Shown here one piece after another: positions 54,237 to 64,000 of a stretch of 64,000 nt of DNA. Each line of letters starts with the position of its first letter. Positions within the stretch are counted from its first letter, which is position 1. Below the pieces are notes generated by a model. The model saw only the letters and a list, made by a program, of their open reading frames with translations. It searched no databases and was not told the origin of the DNA. Where the stretch lies: the NCBI RefSeq assembly GCF_024586455.1, contig NW_026089624.1, positions 12,615,341-12,679,340 on the forward strand, written 5' to 3'. This DNA comes from Bactrocera neohumeralis (taxonomy: Eukaryota; Arthropoda; Insecta; Diptera; Tephritidae). The position numbers and the translations under genes are program-made.

Positions 54237-54641
54237 ATGGATGCAGATGAAGATGAAATCTTTGATAATTTGACTACCGCAATATGCGAAAATATATCCA
54301 ATATGTCTGCAGAACCAACACCAACGCCAGATAAAAAGAGAAAGCGTTTTCAAGTTACAACGGCATAGTCCTCGGAAGATGTGTTTAATTTAATAGAAAT
54401 AATAGAAAAACATCCTTGTCTGTGGGAATATTCTTCATCAGACTATAAAAACCGACAGAAGAGAGAGAACGCATGGAGAGAAGTTGCAGCGAACTGTCAT
54501 GGCCGAAGCGTTGATGAATGCAAAGCCAAGTGGGCGAATGTGAAGATATACAAAAAACAAATTACAGGCAAAGTCTGGTCAGAGTGCGTCAAGTTCACAA
54601 CCTCATTGGCAATTTTGGACTGCAATGCAGTTTTATCATAA
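54237..54641 (+). pseudogene. Harbinger-associated MADF/Myb-like protein
   Basis: An ATG at 54237 follows a possible splice acceptor (TTTATTTTTCAG). It encodes an acidic N-terminus (MDADEDEIFDNLTTAI), an in-frame TAG at 54366, and then a MADF domain (FNLIEIIEKHPCLWEYSSSD, KRENAWREVAANCHGRSVDE, CKAKWANVKIYKKQI) up to the RTE insertion. MADF/Myb-like proteins are the second gene of PIF/Harbinger transposons, where they bind DNA and help the transposase. A Harbinger transposase fragment lies on the other side of RTE copy F (56966-57561), supporting that origin. Confidence 0.7.
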
Positions 54642-54660
54642 CCACGACAAAGAAAAAACG

Positions 54661-56965
54661 ACTTCTTCTTCTTAATTGGCGTAGAAACCGCTTACGCGAT
54701 TATAGCCGAGTTAACAACAGCGCGCCAGTCGTTTCTTCTTCTCGCTACGTGGCGCCAATTGGATATTCCAAGCGAAGCCAGGTCCTTCTCCACTTGGTCC
54801 TTCCAACGAAGTGGAGGTCTTCCTCTTCCTCTGCTTCCCCCGGCGGGTACTGCGTCGAATACTTTCAGAGCTGGAGTGTTTTCGTCCATCCGGACAACAT
54901 GACCTAGCCAGCGTAACCGCTGTCTTTTAATTCGCTGAACTATGTCGATGTCGTCGAATATCTCGTACAGCTCATCGTTCCATCGAATGCGGTATTCGCC
55001 GTGGCTAATGCACAAAGGACCATAAATCTTTCGCAGAATTTTTCTCTCGAAAACTCGTAACGTCGACTCATCGGTTGTTGTCATCGCCCAAGACTCTGCA
55101 CCATAGAGCAGGACGGGAATTATGAGTGACTTATAGAGTTTGGCTTTTGTTCGTCGAGAGAGGACTTTACTTTTCAATTGCCTACTCAGTCCGAAGTAGC
55201 ACCTGTTGGTAAGAGCAATCCTGCGTTGGATTTCTAAGCTGACATTGTTGGTGGTGTTAATGCTGGTTCCTAAATAGACGAAATTATCTACAACTTCAAA
55301 GTTATGACTGTCAACTGTGACGTGAGAGCCAAGTCGCGAGTGCGACGCCTGTTTCTTTGATGACAGGAGATATTTCGTTTTGCCCTCGTTCACTGCCAGA
55401 CCCATTTTCTGTGCTTCCTTGTCCAGCCTGGAGAAAGCAGAACAAACGGCGCGGGTGTTGAGGCCGATGATATCAATATCATCGGGCGATTGCTTTTCGA
55501 ACTTCTTCACGGTCGGGCAATGGAAACGTCATCGATTGGGGAATCGGGTTCGCCTTCTCCTGGTGTTGTGCGTTCACTGCTATTCAGCAGGCTGGAGAAG
55601 TGTTCCCTCCATAATTTAAGTATGCTCTGGGAATCGGTCACTAGATCACCTTTGGGGGTTCTACAAGAGTATGCTCCGGTCCTTCTGTAAGCCGCCGCAT
55701 TTTTTCGTAGAATTTTCGAGCATTACCCCTGTCGGCCAGCTTATCAAGCTCTTCGTACTCACGCATTTCAGCCTCTTTCTTTTTCTGTCTACAAATGCGT
55801 CTCGCTTCCCTCTTCAACTCTCGGTATCTATCCCATCCCGCACGTGTTGTGGTCAATCGTAACGTTGCGAGGTAGGCAGTCTGTTTTCTCTCCGCTGCGA
55901 CACGGCACTCCTCGTCGTACCAGCTGTTCTTTTGCACTTTCCCAATGCACCAATGGTTTCGGTTGCAGCTGTACGTAAGGAATTTGAAATGCCGTCCCAC
56001 AGTTCCCTTATACCGGGTTGTTGACGAGTGCTCTCAGAGAGCAGGAGTGCAAGCCGAGTAGAAAATCGTTCGGCTGTCTGTTGTGATTGCAGCTTCTCGA
56101 CGTCGAACCTTCCTTGTGTTTGTTGGCGTGTGTTTTTTGCTGCACAGAGGCGGGTGCGAATCTTGGCTGCAACAAGATAGTGATCCGAGTCGATGTTAGA
56201 CCCTCGGAGCGCACGCACATCTAAAACACTGGAGACGTGTCTTCCGTCTATCACAACAGGATCGATCTGGTTGGCAGTTTTTCGATCCGGAGACAGCCAG
56301 GTAGCTTGATGAATTTTTTTATGCTGGAATCTAATACTACAGATAACCATATTTCGGGCCCCGGCGAAGACGATCAGCCTCAACCCATTTGGGGATGTTT
56401 CGTCATGGAGGCTGAATGTACCGACCGTAGTGCCAAAGATACCTTCTTTACCCACCCTGGCGTTAAAGTCGCCAAGCACGATTTTGACATCGTGGCGGGG
56501 GCAGCTCTCATAAGTGCGCTCCAAGCACTCATAAAAGACATCTTTGGTCACATCGTCCTTCTCTTCCGTCGGGGCGTGGGCGCAAATCAGCGATATGTTG
56601 AAGAACCTCGCTTTGATGCGGATTGTGGCTAGGCGTTCATTCACCGGAGTGATTGATAGTACTCGGCGACGGAGTCTCTCTCCCACCACGAGTCCAACAC
56701 CAAAGTTGCGCTCCTTTATATGGCCACTGTAGTAAATGTCACAAGGACCTACTCGTCTCAGTCCTTGTCCCGTCCATCGCATTTCTTGGACGGCGGTGAT
56801 GTCAGCCTTTATTTTTGTGAGGACATCAACCAGCTGGGCAGCATCACCTTCCCAATTAAGGAACCAGATATTCCAAATGCATGTCCTTAAATCATAGTCT
56901 TTATTACGTTTGCTGTGGTCGTCACCAAAAGCGGGGATACTTTCTCAAGGCTGTTGATTTGTTTG
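54661..56965 (-). pseudogene. RTE-clade LINE copy F
   Basis: Minus strand. The endonuclease (56782-55853) is the best preserved in the window: VQEMRWTGQG just upstream, ISLICAHAPTEE, IVLGDFNARVGKEGIFGTT, NQIDPVVIDGRH, NIDSDHYLVAAK. A deletion near 55495 joins the linker (LPDREEVRKAI) directly to DDIDIIG, removing the RT fingers and palm. The RT C-terminus is open at 55510-54692. The 3' border is the CTTCTTCTTCTT complement at 54661. The 5' end is a variant leader shared with fragment I. Confidence 0.88.
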
Positions 56966-57561
56966 GACTTTCCAAAAACGCCGCCGTCCGAAACTCTGCC
57001 ATTGCACCCGACATCAATATATATAAATCGGTAGTCCGCATCCGCAATGGCCATAAGTACAATACATTAGCACCTTTATAATTATAAAAGGTACTTCCAG
57101 ACCGCGGCGGAGCCTTCATCACAATGTGTTTCCCGTCAACTGCGCCTATACAATGGGAAAAACTGCATTTATCATTAAATTTTTGGGCAATGTCAATCCA
57201 CATCTGTTCGTTGTTTGGAACCTTGGAAATGTGTAATGTGATATCAATTTATGTTTTTGATGTGATTATGTATAGCTACCTTTAAATATTCATTTTTCAA
57301 AGCTTTGTAAATTGCATCGCAAACCTCCGGCACTCGTAGATATGGTATTCGGCGCAATGCGAAAGTCAACAGATAAACTTTTGAAGCTGCCTCCAGAGGC
57401 AAGGAAGCGAAGTGTAACCGCCAAACGTTCATTGGCGGGTATTGCTTTGCGCATATTGGTGTAACTTTTTTTATGTTTGGAGAGACTAATACAAGAATAT
57501 AATTAAAAGTGGCTTCGTTCATGCGAAGATAATTTTTAAACAAATATTTTTGATTGTTCAC
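56966..57561 (-). pseudogene. PIF/Harbinger transposase fragment
   Basis: 57561-57244 encodes the N-terminal helical part (FKNYLRMNEATFNYILVLVS, LPEVCDAIYKALKN-like reading RVPEVCDAIYKALKN). 57203-56966 continues with FSHCIGAVDGKHIVMKAPPR and SGSTFYNYKG, the DDE_4 motif with the first catalytic Asp in GAVDGKH. A frameshift or short intron lies at about 57205-57243. The C-terminal part is cut off by RTE copy F. With the MADF remnant at 54237-54641 this is probably one Harbinger element split by the LINE. Confidence 0.8.
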
Positions 57562-58689
57562 TTCACGAAACTCGCACAGAGTTTTTGCATACCCGCCGTC
57601 AGTACTTCTCCTACGAAGTCAATCCAGCACCCAAACACTTCGCTTCTTCAATGTTCGTTTTTCTTTTATTTGTTTCTTTTTATTAATTAGGTGTACACAA
57701 ATACACATAATTGCCACTATTTTCTTTTTTCTTAATGAAGAAATCATTATATTTAAAAATTATAAAATTACGTTCAAATATATGTAATTATGTATTCAAA
57801 GCTTATCTACTTTATTTAAGATGACAAGCCCAATCATGTGACAGGGTTGCACAAATATCTGTCATATTATTGAAGTGTACAAATCAGTACAGAAAAATTC
57901 TGGCTCAAGTACGCCAATCGTGGGAACACTGAAAATTGTATACTATACTGACCTAGTACCATCACCCTGACTTGGAATTTCTCACCCCCCAGATTAGCTG
58001 TTGTACTGTGTAATTATATGTATATGAGCACATGTGCGACCACTTGGTCTTTTGATATGATATCAAAACTTTTAATGACCGAATCAAGTAAATATAAAAA
58101 TTTATAACTACTTACCATCATATTATCATTTTACTCATTTAACACTGAAAATGCTCAATCCTGCTATTTTCGTGTCCCCTGATGCAAAACTCTGGTGACA
58201 CACGCTTATAATTTGGCTGTGGTGAAACTCCCTTATCTCTGAGTACCCCTGTGAAAAGTTACGATATATGAAACGTGAACCTTCTCTATGATAAACGTTC
58301 CCTGTTTATATACTACGTTGAATTATAAAACATAACATAGTTACCATAAGAACACATTCATATTAGTTTAATCTATTACTTACCTTAATTATTTTTTATT
58401 TCCTCGGAATATTAAACTTTCTCGTGACAGGCAATTAGGCTCTTAAATTGTATTCTCGCATTCCCAAGTTTTTCAGATACCTAGCATGTATTGGCTTAAT
58501 AATGCTCCCAGGAACAACTTTCAAGATCTTCAGACATTCCATGATGTCACTAGTTTCACTGACTGAAAATAAGAAGACAACAGTTTTGGTATACCATATT
58601 CACCAATGCCTTCAGCGCAAATATTGTTACTTCTAGCAGAAACAATTCAAATTATAGAAAGACATAGGAAAACGTTTCCAAAACTCAAA
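57562..58689. other. No recognised gene
   Basis: AT-rich. Bases 57818-57935 weakly match 53110-53345. On the minus strand at about 58585-58448, a pyrimidine-tract/AG is followed by a short open stretch (SETSDIMECLKILKVVPGSI and on), which could be an exon but is too short to call. Confidence 0.3.
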
Positions 58690-59485
58690 AAATTTGCAAT
58701 TTCAATAATTTTGAAAACTTTCTATCTAATAGTGGGGTCAAATTTCGCAAAATCATCGATTTTGAAAATTAGCAGTTCCGGGGATCAGATATAAATATTT
58801 CTTCAAAATTCTTTTTTTTGTTAAAGTTATTGAAGGTTGAAGTTTAGTGCACTATAAAATTGTAAAATTATTTTCTCATAAACTACTAGAGATAAATCGA
58901 TAAAATTTTGTGAAGTCAAAGAAAAATTTTGGTGCTACAATATATATATTTTTTCACGATCCATTTGTTCAAATAATAATATTTTACATATTTTTTTGTT
59001 AAACAATTGAAATTTTCATGTGTTTTTCACGCTATCTACAGAAGACATTATGAATTTCAATAATTTTGGAAACTTTCTATCTGATAGTCGGGTCAAACCA
59101 CGTTAAGTGGTCCATGAAAATTTCGCAATATCACAAATTTTGAAAATTCGCAGTTCAGTAGGAAGGGGATCAGACGCATACACCGTAATATAAATATTTC
59201 TTCAAAATTCTATTTTTTGTTAAAGTTATTGAATGTTAAAATTTAGTGCACTATGGAATTGTAAAATTATTTTCTCATAAACCACTAGAGATAAATCGAT
59301 GAAATTTTGTGAAGTCAAAGAGAAATGTTCGTGCTACATTCTAGATATTTTTTCAGGATCCATTTATTTAAATAATAATATTTTACATAATTTTATGCTA
59401 AATAATTGAAATTTTTCATGTGTTCTTCACGCTAAAAAAGTATGTGATACAACGCGGAAAATATTCACCTTTAATAATCTGCAAA
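58690..59485 (+). repeat. Repeat D, two tandem units of 399 bp
   Basis: TTTTCTCATAAACTACTAGA at 58871 and TTTTCTCATAAACCACTAGA at 59270 mark two units with a 399-base period. Each unit holds TTGTTAAAGTTATTGAA, CGATCCATTTGTT-like and TTTTCACGCTA blocks and a short palindrome (AACCACGTTAAGTGGT in the second). The same family appears rearranged at 8436-8860. Non-coding, satellite-like. Confidence 0.85.
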
Positions 59486-60189
59486 AATTTTTTGTTCATT
59501 TATACCGTTCCACAGATATTGAATTTTTCGTCCCCCTACCGCTCTTAAAACAGCATTTGTAATTCGAGTATTTAGAAACCACATAAAATCAAAAGTTAAA
59601 ACGTTATTAACTAAAATCTATATATTTTTTCGTTCTCGTTACAATTTTCCTTATGAACTATTTACAACTCATAAAATATTCCGCCCTTTGAGACCCTATC
59701 GAAAAAATGCTCTAAGGTTATCCCAGTAGCCGACAATTTATTTTAAAACATTAAAATCAATTTTTTTATACTCTTAAATACTTAAATTAAAATATTAATA
59801 TACATTTTTGTATATCTATCTATCTATCCTATCTTTATCCGGAATCGGTTACGCAAAAAGTTGTGGATGTTATTGTTAATTTGATATAGCAGTATCGACG
59901 CCGTATTAATAAAAAAAGCGGCAACTTCTTACTTGAATTCCGTATTATTTCGGTATGTGCGATATAAAATCTATAAGCGTGAGGAATTTTTGCCAAAAAT
60001 TTGCCACTGCCGCTTTTATTTAGGGAAGCCTTTCATTTCATTTTGTCGCACAGAATATGGTAGTTTTTTCATCTATCACGTATCTTGATAACATTTGTCA
60101 TTTGGAGCTCTGAGGATGTTGACATTGCAGATAATCAAATCGGAAAATTGCCACGTTCACAAATTATTATTAATCGCATATAAGGCTAT
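59486..60189. other. No recognisable feature
   Basis: AT-rich sequence with a short TATC microsatellite near 59817-59838. No ORF, repeat partner or RNA gene recognised. Confidence 0.4.
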
Positions 60190-60191
60190 AA

Positions 60192-60652
60192 CTAAGTCAA
60201 CAATAATGCTACGAAAGGATGTGTCCTGTTCCTAATAGATTCAGTGCACATACGTATACATATGTATTTTAAATCAATATATAGACAAAATTTGGTAAAA
60301 ATAAGTCTCGCTCGCATTCCACACAGTGGACAACCACGCTGATCACCCATCCGAGAGTTATGTTGAAAACTGTTAAGAATGGATAATTCTCTAACGAAGA
60401 CAGTAGGAAATATTAAATTTAACCACAAATGCAGATCACCTACTTTCAAGATAAAACAATATTATATTACATAAGATTCTTTCTCTCACCAATAGGTAAA
60501 TCTATATGACGTTAAAGAAATGAAACATTGTCTTCTCCTCTCATATCCCTTAAATACTTACGAAAACTATCTGGTCTGTTTAAATTAAATTTCTTTTCAT
60601 CACTGCAATTCTTTAGGCATGGCTTACAGCCGGTTTCTCGAAATTCTTTCAT
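60192..60652 (-). CDS. Candidate host gene, first two exons
   Basis: Exon 1 (60652-60562) starts at an ATG and encodes 30 codons plus one base, MKEFRETGCKPCLKNCSDEK onward, ending at a perfect donor GTAAGT. After a 122-base intron, an acceptor TAG at 60441-60440 joins in phase to exon 2 (from 60439), which reads DLHLWLNLIFPTVFVREL, then HNSRMGDQRGCPLCGMRARL. The two exons fit without a frameshift. Cys pairs (CxxCxxxC and CxxC) suggest metal binding. The true end of exon 2 is unclear; the frame stays open to 60192. I do not recognise the family, and no transposon motif is seen. Confidence 0.4.
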
Positions 60653-60807
60653 TGAAAATTAAGTTCCATTTAATTTTAATTTTGATTTTTATTTAACTTT
60701 GCACTCAAGTTTGCAGCGTTTCACCATTATTCAGAATTGGCAACCCAAAAATGACAAAGCAGGGATGTTGGTAAGAATAACAGCTGATTTATGTAAACAA
60801 ATAAATT

Positions 60808-61874
60808 GTGGTGGTTAAAAAAAATGGAAATGTAGCTCAAAAACATTTTTCAGCTACTGATATTTCTACTTTGCTAAGCCTAGTGCAGCAAAATGCAAGT
60901 GTTTTGGAGTGTAAGGCCACAGGGAAAGTGAGTTCCGATCAAACGGACAAGGTGTGGGATGACATAGCGGAGAGTTTCAACGCGGTTTGCTCCGGAGCAC
61001 CGCGGTCAAAAAAAATCTGCGAACCAAATATTTCAATTTGAAAGCAGATATGAAAAGGCGATCTGCAGACCACAAAAAATATGCGTATGGAACGGGCGGA
61101 GGTTTATACAAAAAGCCAGTTTACTCATGGATCATTCAGGTAGTTACGCATAAAAAATATTTATTATGTTTAATACATATTTACAAATATGTATGTATGT
61201 TAGATTTTTGACAGGTGAAATTGATCCCCAGCAGCGAAATATACCAAACAAGGAAGTTATGGAAAGTGAAATGATAGAAGAAGAAAATGGTTTGTATATT
61301 TTTATTATGAGCAAGTCATTAATTAATATCACAAACTGCTGGAATGAAATTTACTAAACTATTGTAAATATTTTTATTCCCAGATAATGTATCTAATGAT
61401 ATCGACATACGTGAACAATCAACAAGCAAAAGATTTCGTACTTCCAGCCCAAAACATACAACTGAAAAAGAAGGTACCATACAATGTTTTTACGATTTTA
61501 AAATTCTAAAGAACTTGTTTCTTAGCAGATTTTGAGCCTTGGGAGCACTACACATCAATGCAATTGAAAACGCCAAAAACAGGAAGCTGTGCGCTGAGAG
61601 TGTAAATAGAAAACACACAAGTTGGGCTAAGCTATCAGATACAAAATCAAAATGGACGGAAAGAAAACTGAAACAAGAGGTTGAATTTGCAAAAATCGAA
61701 CATACGTTACGTGTAAAGCAAATGAAAGAAGCACACGAACTACAACAACAACTAGTTATTGAGAAGCATGCCCTTGAAATGCGAATACTTGAGGATCAAC
61801 TAAAAGAAAAGTTAAAATGCTTCATAATAAATCATCAGCTAGTTGAGCCTTTTTTACTTTCGTACAAAGTTTAA
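60808..61874 (+). pseudogene. Harbinger-associated Myb/SANT-like gene, multi-exon
   Basis: The first block (60808-61139) encodes a Myb/SANT-like DNA-binding domain similar to NAIF1: DISTLLSLVQQNASVLECKA, VWDDIAESFNAVCSG, then after a one-base insertion in an A-run near 61008, LRTKYFNLKADMKRR and TGGGLY. Exons 2-4 (61215-61289, 61384-61473, 61529 on) have GT/AG borders and consistent phase, encoding an acidic linker (EIDPQQRNIPNKEV) and a coiled-coil tail (WTERKLKQEVEFAKIEHTLR, LQQQLVIEKHALEMRILEDQ). A frameshift near 61570 and an unclear start make it probably inactive. Such proteins accompany the Harbinger transposase encoded convergently at 63885-62930. Confidence 0.65.
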
Positions 61875-61998
61875 AAGTTTCGTTTATATGGTTTTTGTTT
61901 TGTATATGTACAGTGGCGCGCTTGTAAAAATTTACAGAATAAATTTTGTTTAGTTCTTGCCTTACTTTGCATGTGAGCAACTGTAGGTCTGTATGTAT

Positions 61999-62734
61999 CA
62001 GAGACCTGCACGAGTAATTAAAAAAGTAACATGTTAGCAAGCGGCGATGCCGATGCGGCGAGTACACGCTACGTAACGGTACTTTGGCATCGAGGGCATC
62101 GGCATCGTGGGTATCGGCATCGCGGCATCGCCGATTACTAACATGTTACTCAATTAGTATTGTGCGCGTCATGAAGATGAGTTTACATTGATGGCTAGAC
62201 TGGCACGACAAATTTTATGTATTCCAGCGTCTAGTGCAGCAAGCGAAAGATGTTTTAGTTTGGCAAACCGTATATTAGAAAAAAGAAGAACAAATTTGAA
62301 AGGAGAAAACTGGACGTCATTTTATTTTTGCATTCACAACAAAAAAATTAAGTTCATATTAAATATTTTTTTATTTTTAATTCGTTGCTTATTTTGATCG
62401 AAAATAACGAGATATATTTAATTTATTTTTATTTATTGAATTAATTTATGTTGTGTTATGTTATGTTTTATTGAATTAATTTATGTTTAAATGAAGAGAA
62501 TTTTATTAATTTTTTCCTAATATAAGGTAAGTACGAAAGAAAAATCACAAGAATTTTCTTTTATGTATGTACATACTTCGTTTCATTTGCCATTGACGAT
62601 ACCAGATAGTAATCGTACGATGCCACGATGCCGCGATGCCGATGCGCAATGTTACCTTCGCATCGTGGTAATCGTCAGAAGTGTTACTTAGTAACGTAAT
62701 CGTACGATGCCTACCTTAATCGTGCAGGTCTCTG
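61999..62734 (+). mobile_element. Short hAT element with 8-bp TSD
   Basis: Flanked by GTATGTAT (61991-61998 and 62735-62742). The ends CAGAGACCTGCACGA and inverted copy AATCGTGCAGGTCTCTG match. Both subterminal regions are packed with GATGCC/GGCATC motifs. Bases 62188-62350 encode only the hAT dimerisation block (LARQILCIPASSAASERCFS, LANRILEKRRTNLKGEN). The rest of the transposase is deleted, giving a 736-base non-autonomous derivative. It sits between the two Harbinger genes. Confidence 0.93.
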
Positions 62735-62929
62735 GTATGTATACACACATACGTTAATACAAATTTTGAAATGTGGATTTGTAAAGCTTTTGTTTTTGTA
62801 TTTTTGCACATATGTATATGTAAATGTGCCTTAACAGTATTAACATAAATACTACAATTTGTACCTGAATTTTAAAATAAAAGAATATAAGAATAAAGAT
62901 GTTGATTTTGTTTAATATTTAAAAGAAGT

Positions 62930-63885
62930 TTACAAACTTTCAAAATAGTTTTGTATCATATGTTTTCTATATAAATTGTCATTTCGAACCGAAGCTGAGA
63001 TTGTTGGTACTTCAACAACTGCATCGATAATATTATTTATTTCATTTGCGTAGACTGCTGGAGCGTTGTAATCGTTGTTTAAGTTACAAATATTATGTAA
63101 AACTACCGTTGCAACTATAATACTTTCTACTACCCCGAGGTGCTTTCGTATTCCCAGCGCAAGAACTGGAAATCTTCGTTTCCACACACCGTATTGACGT
63201 TCAACACAATTACGAGTTCTGATTTGCGATTCATTGTATAACGCCTCAGCCGGAGTTTGCACTTTTAACAAAGGTGTCATTATCCACCGATCGCAAGAAT
63301 AGCCACTGTCGGCATCGACTATTGCTTTTCCGAACTCCCCTGCCTCAAATTGGCTAAATATTCGTGAATTTTTCAGTACAATGGCGTCATGTGACGATCC
63401 TGGCCAACGGGCTACGATATCCTTTATGTTAAGTTTGCTGTCACAAAACGTTTGCACATTAATTGAGAAGTAGTTTTTTTGGTTTCGGAATAGTTCTGCT
63501 TTCTCCCCACCTAAATAGTCATTCATTTTAAATAATCGGAATCAGTTGAAATTAAGTATTTACTTTAGTGACCTGGTGATTGAATTCTTACATGTGTGCA
63601 GTCCATAGATACTAGCACGCGCGGAAACTTTGCAATTTTATAAAATTGTCTCTGAATTTCTCTTTGACTTTCTAATTCCAATGGGATGGTTACAAAGCGT
63701 TCTCTTAACAATGAAATGTTGTGGCACACTCTCCTTATTGCGCGACAGGAAGAACTTTTTGAAACGCCACATAGGTCACCGTCAGTTATTTGCATGCAGC
63801 CAGTTGCAAAGAAACGCAATGTTAGTAAAAGCATTAATTCGGGAGACATAGCACCATTTCTGCAATATTTTCTAAAGAATAACAT
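62930..63885 (-). CDS. PIF/Harbinger transposase (HARBI1-like), spliced, 5' end unresolved
   Basis: Exon A (63885-63573) encodes the N-terminal helices and first catalytic Asp: GAMSPELMLLLTLRFFATGC, GVSKSSSCRAIRRVCHNISL, KFPRVLVSMDCTHVRIQSPG. A 62-base intron (63572-63511, GT/AG) joins in phase to exon B (63510-62930): GEKAELFRNQKNYFSINVQT, DIVARWPGSSHDAIVLKNSR (second Asp region), IVDADSGYSCDRWIMTPLL, and NESQIRTRNCVERQYGVWKR with the catalytic Glu in VERQYGVWKRRFP. About 298 residues are continuous, against ~350 in the family. The missing N-terminus probably lies in another exon near the window edge (YRFRLTKQSAW at about 63999-63967). No stop or frameshift is seen in these two exons. Confidence 0.82.
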
Positions 63886-64000
63886 AACTTTTAATTGGAA
63901 ATACTTTCTTGTATACTTATTTCTTCGTTTTGTGCTGGGTTTTGTTCCAAATCAGTTCGAGTATCATCCAAGCAGACTGTTTAGTCAAACGAAATCTATA

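Overview
This is eukaryotic DNA, almost certainly a fly and most plausibly a tephritid fruit fly. The evidence is AT-rich sequence, short introns of about 60-120 nt with GT/AG borders, and a repeat complement typical of Diptera: jockey, R1 and RTE LINEs, a DD41D 'rosa'-like mariner, Merlin, hAT and PIF/Harbinger DNA transposons. The tephritid assignment is inferred from the resemblance of the jockey and rosa-like proteins to those of fruit flies; no marker gene proves it. One 100-base run of N (30200-30299) is an assembly gap. There are no operons, rRNAs or CRISPR arrays, and I recognised no tRNA gene.

Nearly the whole window is a transposon graveyard, and one RTE-clade LINE (apurinic endonuclease + reverse transcriptase, with a GAA-rich 3' tail) dominates it. 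I count at least fourteen pieces: 1097-1346(+), 1650-3415(-), 5225-8432(-, interrupted), 14134-17264(+), 21461-21504(-), 26273-26492(-), 27492-27944(-), 30905-31637(-), 34660-35420(+), 38324-41303(+), 46360-46405(-), 49688-52588(+, interrupted) and 54661-56965(-), with the 5225-8432 copy split into two blocks. Three have clear target-site duplications (TSDs).

Region by region. 0-13 kb: jockey and RTE fragments, a 92-bp tandem repeat and a hAT-type element (10576-12829, 8-bp TSD) that splits a jockey copy and carries a pogo-like MITE. 14-17 kb: a near full-length RTE. 18-23 kb: two neighbouring foldback DNA transposons, a rosa-like mariner with a duplicated inverted 3' end and a 3.5-kb palindromic Merlin composite. 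23-26 kb: MITEs, a 93-bp tandem array and a 27-bp minisatellite. 26.6-29.5 kb: a DDE-like element of a family I cannot name, cut by an RTE insertion with an 11-bp TSD. 30-35 kb: an R1-clade LINE interrupted by RTE. 35.4-44.8 kb: a second jockey-type LINE carrying a four-level nest (jockey, then an unknown insert, then hAT, then RTE) and a second copy of the 10.6-kb hAT. 46.6-48.4 kb: a LINE with an RNase H domain. 49.7-57.6 kb: RTE, a deleted mariner and a split Harbinger. 58.7-59.5 kb: a 399-bp tandem repeat. 60.8-64 kb: a better-preserved Harbinger with a Myb/SANT gene and a spliced transposase, carrying a third hAT.

Plausible host genes are few: an exon at 45588-45930 ending at a consensus splice donor, and a two-exon minus-strand gene start at 60652-60190. 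I recognise neither. The Harbinger transposase at 63885-62930 is the least damaged transposon gene; almost everything else is broken by frameshifts, stops or nested insertions.
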